A DNA stretch of 10,839 nucleotides from Bacteroidales bacterium (GTDB taxonomy: Bacteria > Bacteroidota > Bacteroidia > Bacteroidales > UBA1556). The stretch lies in the NCBI GenBank assembly GCA_029939445.1, contig JAOZSY010000079.1, positions 1 through 10,839 of the forward strand, read 5' to 3'. A model generated the notes under the pieces. That model was given only the letters and a program-made list of their open reading frames with translations, did not search any database and was not told where the DNA came from. Made by a program: the position numbers and the translations under genes. Numbering within the stretch: position 1 is the first letter of the stretch; each line of letters opens with the position of its first letter. Shown one piece after another: positions 1 through 7,048 of the stretch.

Positions 1-30
1 GAGTGTTTTAAATATCTTGTTAAAATAGCT

Positions 31-1062
31 TTATAATTTTTTAATTACTTTCTCAAGTTTAGAGATTCTTTCTACTAATTTTGGCAGCTTTCTAAAATAA
101 ACATAAGACTGAAGGAATGATTGATGATTGAACGAAGGTGTGCCCATTTCTACAGCATTAGGAGTTTTTATACTAGAAGCAACTCCAGAAGTTGCAGCTA
201 ATTTAACGCCATCAGCAATTTCTAAATGACCAGCAATACCAACCTGACCACCAAACATGCAGTTTTTACCAATTTTAGTAGATCCAGAAACACCACCCAG
301 TGCAGCCATCACAGTATTTTCTCCAATCTCAACATTATGTGCTATCTGAATTAAGTTGTCAAGTTTCACGCCTTTACGAATAATAGTAGACCCCATTGTC
401 GCTCTATCAATTACCGTATTTGCGCCAATATCTACTCTGTTCTCAAGAATTACATTACCTATTTGAGGAATTTTTTTGAAATCATCATCAACTTGTGGTG
501 CAAAACCAAAACCATCAGAGCCAATAATTACACCTTCGTGCAGAGTACACTCATCACCAATTATACATTCGTGAAGTACCTTTACTCCGGGTAATAGAAT
601 TGTTTTTTTGCCAATTTTTGCACCATCACCAACATATGATTGTGGGTATAAGCTAGCGCCATCTCCAATAACTACATCCGTTCCAACAAATACAAATTCA
701 CCAATATATACATCTTCACCAATGGTGGCCGACTCACTAATATGAGCAGCAGGAGAAATACCTTGCTTTAAACTCTTGCGTGCCTCATCATATTTAGTAA
801 GAATCATTGCAAATGAGTTATAAGCATCCTCAACCTTTATCATCGTTGTTTTAACCTCTTTCTCAGGGGCAAAAGATTTGTTTACTATAACAACAGAGGC
901 TTCAGTATTGTATATATAATGATTATATGCTGGATTGGAAAGAAATGACAGACTGCCCTGTTCTCCTTCTTCAATTTTACTTAATGTATTAACTATGGCA
1001 TTAGGGTTTCCTATTAATTCGCCATCAAGCCACATTGAAATTTGCTCTGCTGTAAAGTCCAT
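31..1062 (-). CDS. lpxD: UDP-3-O-acylglucosamine N-acyltransferase LpxD
   Basis: LpxD adds the second 3-hydroxyacyl chain, from acyl-ACP to the 2-amino group of UDP-3-O-acyl-glucosamine, in cytoplasmic lipid A synthesis. The 343-residue product has the family's three parts. Residues 1-100 form the uridine-binding N-terminal domain. About residues 105-295 are hexapeptide repeats of the left-handed beta helix, with repeated I/V-G-x-x-x steps such as ATIGEDVYIGEFVFVG. The C-terminal helix ends in a lysine-rich tail. H242 in IQIAHNVEIG matches the catalytic His of E. coli LpxD (H239), and GSDGFGFA at 181-188 is the usual LpxD loop. Length is normal. The ATG at 1060-1062 begins the conserved N-terminal domain. 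In this phylum lpxC-fabZ and lpxA often follow; only 30 bases remain to the window edge, so this cannot be seen. No clear promoter was found in the 111 bases upstream, so it may be read through from the dehydrogenase gene. Confidence 0.96.
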   Translation of the reverse strand: MDFTAEQISMWLDGELIGNPNAIVNTLSKIEEGEQGSLSFLSNPAYNHYIYNTEASVVIVNKSFAPEKEVKTTMIKVEDAYNSFAMILTKYDEARKSLKQGISPAAHISESATIGEDVYIGEFVFVGTDVVIGDGASLYPQSYVGDGAKIGKKTILLPGVKVLHECIIGDECTLHEGVIIGSDGFGFAPQVDDDFKKIPQIGNVILENRVDIGANTVIDRATMGSTIIRKGVKLDNLIQIAHNVEIGENTVMAALGGVSGSTKIGKNCMFGGQVGIAGHLEIADGVKLAATSGVASSIKTPNAVEMGTPSFNHQSFLQSYVYFRKLPKLVERISKLEKVIKKL

Positions 1063-1173
1063 AAATTATCGTTAATTTTATTATTGAGGGTAAAAGTAGT
1101 AATATTTACTGCTAACCCTTAGTGTTTATTTCATAAAAAATAGTAAAAGCTATTTATATTAGCAGGCCTATTT

Positions 1174-2133
1174 TTAATAGAGTCCTTTGTCAAATTTAAT
1201 TTTAATATGCTTAAGCATGTCTTCAACCATATTATCAAGGTCAAACTCATGTTTCCATCCCCATTCTTCGCGCGCTGCACTATCATCAATAGTCTTTGGC
1301 CAAGTATCAGCAATATCTTGTCTATAATCAGGTTTATAATCTATTTCAAATTCTGGAATATGCTTCTTAATTGCATCAGCAAGCTCCTCTACCGTAAAAC
1401 TAATGGCAGCAAGGTTAAAATCTGAATGATGCTTTAATGTTTTTATATCTGCTTGAAAAAGCTGAATTGTAGCATTCAAACAATCAGGCATATACATCAT
1501 TGGAAGCATGGTGTCTGCTTTAACAAAGCTAGTATACTTTCCGTATTTTATTGCATCATAAAATATGGCAACAGCATAATCGGTAGTGCCTCCACCAGGA
1601 AGTGCTTCATGCGAAATTATACCAGGATAACGCAAACCTCTTACATCCATATTGTATTTCTGTACATAGTAATCGCCTAATAATTCACCAGCAACTTTTG
1701 TAATTCCATACATTGTTTTTGGTTTTAGAATAGTCTCTTGAGGAGTATTATAAGCTGGAGTCTCTGGTCCAAAAGCAGCAATGGAGCTTGGTGTTAATAC
1801 AGTTTCAATATTCTCTTGTCGTGCAACCTCAAGAACATTTATTAAGCCGTTCATATTTACATTCCATGCCAACATAGGGTGCTCTTCGCCCACTGCCGAA
1901 AGAATAGCCGCTAAGTTGACTATACCATCAATATTATATTTTTTTACTAAAGACAGCATCTTCTCACGGTCCAATATATCCAATGTTTCAAAAGGGCCAT
2001 TGTCTGTAATAACAGAAGGGGCTTCCTTTAAATCTGTGGCAACAACATTATTATTACCATATATTTTTCTTAACTCTAGGGTAAGTTCAGTTCCTATTTG
2101 ACCCGCACATCCTATTACTAATAAATTTTTCAT
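1174..2133 (-). CDS. tdh: L-threonine 3-dehydrogenase, short-chain (SDR) type
   Basis: The predicted reaction is NAD-dependent oxidation of L-threonine to 2-amino-3-ketobutyrate, the first step of threonine breakdown to glycine and acetyl-CoA, in the cytosol. The 319-residue protein is an extended SDR. GCAGQIG at 8-14 is the glycine-rich NAD-binding loop, and D34 after the second strand fits NAD preference. TPSS at 114-117 and the Y142-x-x-x-K146 pair (MYGITK) form the catalytic core. The segment GGGTTDYAVAI at 180-190 is typical of the SDR threonine dehydrogenases of Bacteroidota and animals, and separates them from UDP-sugar epimerases. A general NAD-dependent epimerase is the alternative. 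The partner ligase gene (kbl) is not in this window. The ATG at 2131-2133 sits 30 bases downstream of a good promoter match and starts directly at the Rossmann strand. Confidence 0.88.
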   Translation of the reverse strand: MKNLLVIGCAGQIGTELTLELRKIYGNNNVVATDLKEAPSVITDNGPFETLDILDREKMLSLVKKYNIDGIVNLAAILSAVGEEHPMLAWNVNMNGLINVLEVARQENIETVLTPSSIAAFGPETPAYNTPQETILKPKTMYGITKVAGELLGDYYVQKYNMDVRGLRYPGIISHEALPGGGTTDYAVAIFYDAIKYGKYTSFVKADTMLPMMYMPDCLNATIQLFQADIKTLKHHSDFNLAAISFTVEELADAIKKHIPEFEIDYKPDYRQDIADTWPKTIDDSAAREEWGWKHEFDLDNMVEDMLKHIKIKFDKGLY

Positions 2134-2163
2134 TTATATATATTTTTCATGAAATATTAGGTA

Positions 2164-2195
2164 CAAATTTAGTTGTTTTAAAACAAAGAATAAAA
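2164..2195 (-). promoter_or_regulatory. Promoter for tdh
   Basis: On the minus strand TAAATTTG (2164-2171) fits the Bacteroidota -7 element TAnnTTTG exactly. TTTT at 2192-2195, 20 bases upstream, is a one-mismatch match to the -33 element TTTG. Transcription would begin about 25 bases before the ATG. This is pattern matching, not mapped. Confidence 0.55.
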
Positions 2196-2265
2196 CTTAT
2201 TGTATGTAATTTATCGTGTTTTGGGGATAAAAAAACCGCATTTATATAATAAAAACTGAACTACA

Positions 2266-2280
2266 TTATCCTATGGATAA
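2266..2280. promoter_or_regulatory. Perfect inverted repeat, possible operator between divergent promoters
   Basis: TTATCC-TAT-GGATAA is a perfect 6-base inverted repeat with a 3-base centre. It lies about 70 bases from the -33 element of each divergent promoter. The position would suit a regulator binding site, but the site is short and such repeats also arise by chance in AT-rich DNA. Confidence 0.25.
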
Positions 2281-2346
2281 ATAGTTGAATATCAAGTGAT
2301 ATAGTAATAGGTAGCTCTGCGAAGTTCTAAGATATTTGAAAGTTTT

Positions 2347-2377
2347 CTTGTTTTTATGAACATTTTTTATATCTTTG
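2347..2377 (+). promoter_or_regulatory. Promoter for the ECF sigma factor gene
   Basis: TATCTTTG at 2370-2377 is an exact TAnnTTTG -7 element. CTTG at 2347-2350 lies 19 bases upstream and matches TTTG at three of four positions. Predicted transcription starts near 2382, giving a leader of about 115 bases. The pattern is that of the primary Bacteroidota sigma factor, so autoregulation is not implied. Confidence 0.65.
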
Positions 2378-2386
2378 CCAACGGAA

Positions 2387-2406
2387 TTATAGTTAAAAAA
2401 CTATAA
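2387..2406 (+). promoter_or_regulatory. 5'-leader hairpin of the sigma factor mRNA
   Basis: TTATAGTT and AACTATAA form a perfect 8-bp stem around an AAAA loop, starting about five bases after the predicted transcription start. There is no T-run after it, so it is not a terminator. A 5'-terminal stem can protect mRNA from decay. The stem is mostly A-U and the role is inferred. Confidence 0.4.
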
Positions 2407-2496
2407 ATACTCCCCCTTTTAAAGCAATTATTAACCAAAATAACGGAAGACCAATATAGACTAAACTTTACCATTTTTTTACTTAAAACATATCAA

Positions 2497-3081
2497 ATGG
2501 ATCTAAAAAAGTTTAGTGATCAAGAGTTAATTAATGCTTTTATCTCCGGCAATAATAAATGTATCAATGTAATAATTACTCGACACCAATCGCGTGTGCT
2601 TGGTTATATTATTGTGTCAGTTAAAGACCGTGATATTGCAAATGATATCTTTCAAGATACTTTTATTAAAGTTGTAAATAAACTGAAAGTTGGTGCTTAT
2701 AATGAGCAAGGTAAATTTATACCTTGGGTATTGCGCATAGCTCATAATTTAATAATCGACCATTATAGGAAAACTAGCAGAGTTAAAATTGTTAGAAGCA
2801 CTGACGAATATGATATTTTTAATCAGCTTCCTGTATATGATAATAATATTGAGGATGAAATAATGACCAAGCAAACTCATGATAAAATAAGGGATTTAGT
2901 AGAACTTCTTCCTAAAAATCAGCGCGAGGTTTTAAAAATGCGTCATTATCAGGAGATGAATTTTAAGGATATAGCAGATTCTACTAATGTAAGTATTAAT
3001 ACTGCATTAGGTAGAATGAGATACGCTATTATCAACCTTCGTAAAATGGTTGATCAGCATGGTATTAGTTTGAGTATATAG
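2497..3081 (+). CDS. ECF-type RNA polymerase sigma factor (sigma-70 family)
   Basis: This 194-residue protein should direct RNA polymerase to a special promoter set. Region 2 spans about 22-95: DIFQDTF at 50-56 is the core-binding region 2.2 motif, and PWVLRIAHNLIIDHYRK at 76-92 is region 2.3-2.4, which melts and reads the -10 element. An acidic linker follows at about 103-130. Region 4 spans about 137-184, with LPKNQREVLKMRHYQEMNFKDIA and a helix-turn-helix ending in GRMRYAIINLRK. There is no region 1.1 or region 3, as expected for ECF sigmas. No FecR-type or zinc-binding anti-sigma gene and no TonB receptor lies beside it, unlike the FecI-type ECF systems common in this phylum. The next gene is a 68-codon unknown. 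Which genes it controls cannot be told from the window. The ATG follows an A-rich leader, and no earlier in-frame start fits the fold. Confidence 0.93.
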   Translation: MDLKKFSDQELINAFISGNNKCINVIITRHQSRVLGYIIVSVKDRDIANDIFQDTFIKVVNKLKVGAYNEQGKFIPWVLRIAHNLIIDHYRKTSRVKIVRSTDEYDIFNQLPVYDNNIEDEIMTKQTHDKIRDLVELLPKNQREVLKMRHYQEMNFKDIADSTNVSINTALGRMRYAIINLRKMVDQHGISLSI

Positions 3082-3103
3082 GTTTATACGTTTGCGATTT
3101 CTT

Positions 3104-3122
3104 TTGTTTATTATGTAAACAA
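3104..3122. promoter_or_regulatory. Inverted repeat between sigma factor and small gene
   Basis: TTGTTTA-TTATG-TAAACAA is a perfect 7-base inverted repeat, 22 bases past the sigma factor stop and 51 bases before the ATG of the small gene. It lacks a T-run, so it is not a terminator. It could be an operator or an RNA stem. Chance is possible in such AT-rich DNA. Confidence 0.3.
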
Positions 3123-3173
3123 TAATAATTGATACTTTGCGTTATTGCTCTATAAAATAACTAAAAAGAGCCT

Positions 3174-3380
3174 ATGCAAAAACATTACACTATCGATTAT
3201 TCTATTCAATATAATTTTGACCCTAATGCTTCTGACGAAGAGATAATGCAAATTGCTAATCTCGCTTCAAAAAAGTGTTATAGGGTAAATAATCACCTAA
3301 TTAGTGATATTTACAAACATGCTTCTTCTTTCGATATGCTAGAAACTAGCATGCAGGTTTCAAAATTTTATATGAATTAG
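3174..3380 (+). CDS. Small hypothetical protein (68 aa) downstream of sigma factor
   Basis: I do not recognise this family. The 68-residue product is soluble-looking, with no signal peptide or membrane segment. Residues 1-15 are rich in Tyr and Ile (HYTIDYSIQYNF), and residues 16-60 look helical, beginning with DPNASDEEIMQIANLASKK. There is one Cys (C35). It starts 92 bases after the sigma factor stop on the same strand and ends before a shared terminator, so co-transcription is likely. A link to the sigma factor, for example as an inhibitor or adaptor, is guesswork from position only. In favour of a real gene: an A-rich leader, a mixed and charged composition, and no competing gene opposite. 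Against: short length and no known domain. Confidence 0.6.
   Translation: MQKHYTIDYSIQYNFDPNASDEEIMQIANLASKKCYRVNNHLISDIYKHASSFDMLETSMQVSKFYMN
3336..3352 (+). repeat. Inverted repeat within the 3' end of the small gene
   Basis: ATGCTAG-AAA-CTAGCAT is a perfect 7-bp stem with a 3-base loop, inside the last 45 bases of the 68-codon gene. It has no T-run. It may affect mRNA folding or decay, or simply reflect the codons used. Confidence 0.35.
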
Positions 3381-3433
3381 TAGGAATATAATTGTATTTC
3401 TATAAGCTAAGTATTAAGCTTTTAACAAAAAAT

Positions 3434-3476
3434 AAAAAGCCAAGAAATCCATTTTAAGGATATCTTGGCTTTTTTT
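3434..3476. terminator. Bidirectional intrinsic terminator between the small gene and secA
   Basis: The stem pairs GCCAAGA (3439-3445) with TCTTGGC (3463-3469), then, after one A-A mismatch, ATCC (3447-3450) with GGAT (3458-3461), around an ATTTTAA loop. A-runs before and a 7-T run after (3470-3476) allow it to work in both directions. It therefore ends both the plus-strand sigma/small-gene transcript and the converging secA transcript. Confidence 0.9.
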
Positions 3477-3498
3477 ATGTTATATTAAATTGCTCTTA

Positions 3499-6400
3499 TT
3501 ATGCTTCTTGTCTACCGTGACATTTCTTGTATTTTTTTCCGCTACCACAAGGACAAGGGTCATTTCTGCCAACTTTCTTTTCTCTAATAATTGGCTGAGT
3601 AACTTCTTTTTTCTGAGTGTTATGACCAAATTTATTTGCATCATGCCCACCTGCACCTCCACCAACTTCAGTACGTCCAGTTTTAAGCTTTGAACTATCA
3701 AAACTTGCTGGCTTAAAATTAGATTCTACAGTAACTTCTTTGTTGGCAGGAAGGTCGCATTTTATTAGGAATGAGGTAATCTCCCTATTAATTCTACCAA
3801 GCATCTGCTTAAATAGTTCAAAGGACTCAAACTTATAAATCAATAATGGGTCTTTTTGCTCATATGAAGCATTTTGTACCGATTGCTTAAGATCATCCAT
3901 CTCGCGAAGGTGTTCTTTCCATGCGTTATCAATAACTTTAAGACTAACAGTTTTTTCTATTGATTGTACTACCTCTCTACCTTCTGTTTCAACAGAGCGC
4001 GCAAGGTTAGCTATAATATCCATTTGCTTAACGCCATCAGTCATAGGTATTGCAATATTATTATACTGATTTTCATTTTTATATACATCAGTAATAATAG
4101 GAAGTGTTTGTTTTGCAATTCTATCTGATTTTATGCGATAATTTTTATATGCAGTGTCAAATACTTCCTCAATCATATTATCAATATTCCCATTAAGGAA
4201 TTCTTGCTCTTCGTATGGAGATTCAATTCCAAGGTTTACAATAATATCCATTTTGAAATTTTCAAAATCATGATTGTCATGATTATTAGCAACAATATGT
4301 TCGCTTAAATCATAAATCATATTTGATATATCAAGAGCCAAACGTTCTCCATTAAGAGCGTGGTGACGCTTTTTATAGATTACTTCACGCTGAGCATTCA
4401 TCACGTCATCATACTCAAGTAAACGCTTACGAATACCGAAGTTATTTTCTTCAACTTTCTTTTGAGCTCTTTCTATGGATTTAGAAATCATAGAGTGCTG
4501 AATAACTTCACCATCCTCTAATCCTAACTTATCCATTACCGAAGCTATACGCTCCGAACCGAATAATCGCATTAAATTATCTTCCAAAGAAACGAAGAAT
4601 TGTGATGATCCTGGATCTCCCTGACGACCTGCACGACCACGCAACTGGCGATCTACACGACGAGACTCATGCCGCTCAGTACCAATAATGGCAAGACCAC
4701 CAGCCTCAATAACTCCTTCGCCAAGCTTAATATCTGTACCACGACCAGCCATATTTGTTGCAATGGTTACATTGCCAGCATATCCTGCTTCAGCAACAAT
4801 GTCAGCTTCTTTCTGATGAAGCTTTGCATTAAGTACATTATGCTTTACTCCTTGCATCTTAAGCATTCGGCTTAGTAATTCCGAAATTTCTACAGAAGTA
4901 GTTCCAATCAATACAGGGCGTTTAGCTTCTACTAATTCAGCAGTCTTTATAATCACCGCTTGATATTTTTCTCTTACTGTTTTATAAACCAAATCCTCTT
5001 CGTCATTTCGCTGAATAGGACGATTTGTTGGGATCACCGTTACATCAAGTTTGTAAATATCCCATAATTCACCAGCTTCTGTTTCAGCAGTACCCGTCAT
5101 ACCGGCAAGCTTATTATACATTCGGAAATAGTTCTGAAGTGTAACAGTTGCATAAGTTTGTGTAGCAGCTTCAATGGTTACATCTTCTTTTGCCTCAATA
5201 GCTTGGTGTAGTCCGTCAGAATATCTTCGACCCTCCATAATACGACCCGTTTGCTCATCAACAATTTTTACCTTGTTTTCTACAATTACGTATTCTGTAT
5301 TCAATTCAAAAAGAGCATAAGCCTTAAAAAGCTGATTCATTGTATGAACACGCTCAGTTTTTATGCTATAATCTTGAAGAATTACACTCTTTTGTTCAGC
5401 TTTTTCTTGTGTGCTTGCACTAGACTTATCAATGGTGTCTAAACTAACAGCAATATCTGGAAGAATATAGAAATTCTCATCTCCAGTCATTTCAGTAACA
5501 AGGTCAAGACCCTTATCTGTAAGCTCTATGGAATTGCTCTTTTCTTCAATTACAAAATATAACTCATCATCAACAATATGCATAAGCTTATTCTGCTCTG
5601 CCATATAGTAATTTTCTGTTTTTTGCATTCCTGTACGCATACCTGGTTCAGAAAGAAACTTAATGATAGCTTTACTTTTTGGTAAACCACGATAAGATCT
5701 AAATAACTTTGTAAATCCTTCTTTTTGTTGGTCTTTATTATCAGAATTAATGAGCCTTTTTGCTTCAGAAAAAACCTTTGTTACTAATTGTTTCTGAACG
5801 CTATATAACTTTTGAACAAAAGGCTTAAGATGATCAAACTCTTGGTGATCGCCACGTGGCGTTGGGCCAGAAATAATTAATGGTGTACGGGCATCATCAA
5901 TTAATACAGAATCGACCTCATCCACAATTGAATAATTAGGCTTTCGTTGTACAAGCTCACCTATTTCTGTGGCCATATTATCACGTAGGTAATCAAAGCC
6001 GAATTCGTTATTTGTACCATAAGTAACGTCTGCAAGGTATGCTTTTCGACGTAGCTCTGTATTTGGCTGATGATTGTCAACACAGTCTACAGTTAATCCA
6101 TGAAACTCCATTAACATTCCCATCCATTGCGAGTCACGCTTGGCAAGGTAATCGTTTACTGTAACAACATGTACGCCTCTACCAGGTAGAGCATTTAAAT
6201 ATATAGGAAGGGTTGCAACCAATGTTTTACCCTCACCAGTAGCCATCTCTGCAATTCTACCCTTATGAAGTACTGCTCCACCAATTAACTGTACGTCATA
6301 GTGAATCATATTCCAAACTACTTCCACACCCCCAGCTAGCCATGTATTTCCATAAATAGCTTTATCATCGTTTATTTCAATATTATTGTATTGTGTACTC

Positions 6401-6816
6401 AGGTCTCTGTCGTGCTGATTTGCTGTAACTTCAATCTGCGTATCTTCTGTAAATCTACGAGCAGTTTCTTTTACAACAGCAAAAGCCTCAGGTAATAATT
6501 CTTCGAGGACAATTTCAATTTTATCAACTATTGTCTTCTCAATTTTATCTACATTTTGCCATAAAGTATCCTTTTCAATAATATCCATTGTAGGATTATC
6601 CTTAATACTGGATTTTATAGTCGCAATTTGTTCTTTTTCTTTGGAAATTCTATCGTGAATTATTTGCTTAAACTCACTAGTTTTATTTCGTAATTCATCA
6701 TTACTTAAACCAATAATTTTTTCCTCGGCTTTATGCACAGCATCTACTATGGGCTGTAACTTTTTAACGTCTTTCTCAGATTTGGATCCGAGCATTTTTT
6801 TTAAATATTTTAACAT
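3499..6816 (-). CDS. secA: Preprotein translocase ATPase SecA
   Basis: SecA is the ATPase that pushes unfolded preproteins through SecYEG across the inner membrane. The 1,105-residue product shows Walker A MATGEGKT (191-198), the Walker B DEVD (299-302), GTTSVE (638-643), NMAGRGTDI (688-696) and the motif VI arginine finger segment QLRGRAGRQGDPG (724-736). The helical scaffold and wing regions follow to about 1015. A Gly-rich linker leads to a C-terminal SEC-C zinc motif, CPCGSGKKYKKCH (C1088, C1090, C1099, H1100), which in other SecAs binds SecB or ribosomes. Compared with the roughly 900-residue E. coli protein, extra sequence lies at about 52-103 and within about 322-415, as is usual in Bacteroidota. 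The frame stays open upstream to an ATG at 6895-6897. I chose the ATG at 6814-6816 because MLKYLKKMLGSKSEKD is the normal SecA start and the promoter match lies between the two ATGs. The gene appears to be transcribed alone. Confidence 0.98.
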   Translation of the reverse strand: MLKYLKKMLGSKSEKDVKKLQPIVDAVHKAEEKIIGLSNDELRNKTSEFKQIIHDRISKEKEQIATIKSSIKDNPTMDIIEKDTLWQNVDKIEKTIVDKIEIVLEELLPEAFAVVKETARRFTEDTQIEVTANQHDRDLSTQYNNIEINDDKAIYGNTWLAGGVEVVWNMIHYDVQLIGGAVLHKGRIAEMATGEGKTLVATLPIYLNALPGRGVHVVTVNDYLAKRDSQWMGMLMEFHGLTVDCVDNHQPNTELRRKAYLADVTYGTNNEFGFDYLRDNMATEIGELVQRKPNYSIVDEVDSVLIDDARTPLIISGPTPRGDHQEFDHLKPFVQKLYSVQKQLVTKVFSEAKRLINSDNKDQQKEGFTKLFRSYRGLPKSKAIIKFLSEPGMRTGMQKTENYYMAEQNKLMHIVDDELYFVIEEKSNSIELTDKGLDLVTEMTGDENFYILPDIAVSLDTIDKSSASTQEKAEQKSVILQDYSIKTERVHTMNQLFKAYALFELNTEYVIVENKVKIVDEQTGRIMEGRRYSDGLHQAIEAKEDVTIEAATQTYATVTLQNYFRMYNKLAGMTGTAETEAGELWDIYKLDVTVIPTNRPIQRNDEEDLVYKTVREKYQAVIIKTAELVEAKRPVLIGTTSVEISELLSRMLKMQGVKHNVLNAKLHQKEADIVAEAGYAGNVTIATNMAGRGTDIKLGEGVIEAGGLAIIGTERHESRRVDRQLRGRAGRQGDPGSSQFFVSLEDNLMRLFGSERIASVMDKLGLEDGEVIQHSMISKSIERAQKKVEENNFGIRKRLLEYDDVMNAQREVIYKKRHHALNGERLALDISNMIYDLSEHIVANNHDNHDFENFKMDIIVNLGIESPYEEQEFLNGNIDNMIEEVFDTAYKNYRIKSDRIAKQTLPIITDVYKNENQYNNIAIPMTDGVKQMDIIANLARSVETEGREVVQSIEKTVSLKVIDNAWKEHLREMDDLKQSVQNASYEQKDPLLIYKFESFELFKQMLGRINREITSFLIKCDLPANKEVTVESNFKPASFDSSKLKTGRTEVGGGAGGHDANKFGHNTQKKEVTQPIIREKKVGRNDPCPCGSGKKYKKCHGRQEA

Positions 6817-6851
6817 CGTAATTGAGTGTATATCGTTGTGTTGTATTCTTC

Positions 6852-6881
6852 CAAAATTATAACTTGCAAAAATAGGGCAAA
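6852..6881 (-). promoter_or_regulatory. Promoter for secA
   Basis: On the minus strand TTTG (6878-6881) and TAATTTTG (6852-6859) match both Bacteroidota elements exactly, with an 18-base spacer. A second exact -7 match, TATTTTTG (6867-6874), lies 7 bases upstream of the first, without a good -33 partner. The predicted start, about 30 bases before the ATG at 6816, supports the shorter secA reading. Confidence 0.6.
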
Positions 6882-7011
6882 TGCGGGGATTTAGCATTAT
6901 AAATTATTATTATTTAGCATTTTTTTTAACACTTGCTTTTATAGCTCTTAAAGCGTCAGTACTAATTATTTATGAGAGAAAGAAAAATAGATGTATATCC
7001 TTTTCAATGGA

Positions 7012-7044
7012 TTGTAAATAATTGAAAAAAAGCAAGTATTTTTG
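7012..7044 (+). promoter_or_regulatory. Promoter for the tatD operon
   Basis: TATTTTTG at 7037-7044 is an exact -7 element, with TTG at 7012-7014 placed 22 bases upstream, slightly long. The -7 element ends four bases before the tatD ATG, so transcription would begin at or very near the start codon, giving a leaderless or nearly leaderless mRNA. Confidence 0.45.
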
Positions 7045-7048
7045 CTTT

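Larger units (their letters stand above)
2134..2496. other. Divergent intergenic region between tdh and the sigma factor gene
   Basis: This 363-base gene-free stretch is very AT-rich. It holds a minus-strand promoter match near the left end, a plus-strand promoter match near 2347-2377, a 15-base palindrome about midway between the two, and an 8-bp hairpin at the start of the sigma factor leader. No protein-like frame or recognisable RNA gene was seen. The remaining bases show nothing I can name. Confidence 0.8.

Noticed and set aside
1149..1163. Possible terminator hairpin after tdh (GCTA...TAGC)
   Set aside because: The stem is only four base pairs and the following T-run on the minus strand is broken; too weak to call.
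1207..1218. 12-base palindrome ATGCTTAAGCAT
   Set aside because: It is within the tdh coding sequence and is explained by the codons for Met-Leu-Lys-His; no sign of a regulatory role.
1781..2101. Plus-strand open frame opposite tdh
   Set aside because: It lies entirely inside the dehydrogenase gene, whose motifs are clear, and its product shows no protein-like family features.
3132..3139. Promoter-like ATACTTTG before the small gene
   Set aside because: The TA of TAnnTTTG is replaced by AT and no TTTG is found at the right spacing, so it is not called as a promoter.
3480..3701. Alternative frames over the secA 3' end
   Set aside because: They overlap the SEC-C region and Gly-rich linker of secA and show no independent features.
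7022..7048. In-frame TTG giving tatD nine more residues
   Set aside because: It lies between the -33 and -7 matches of the predicted promoter, and TatD proteins normally begin at the M-x-F-I-D-T-H segment.
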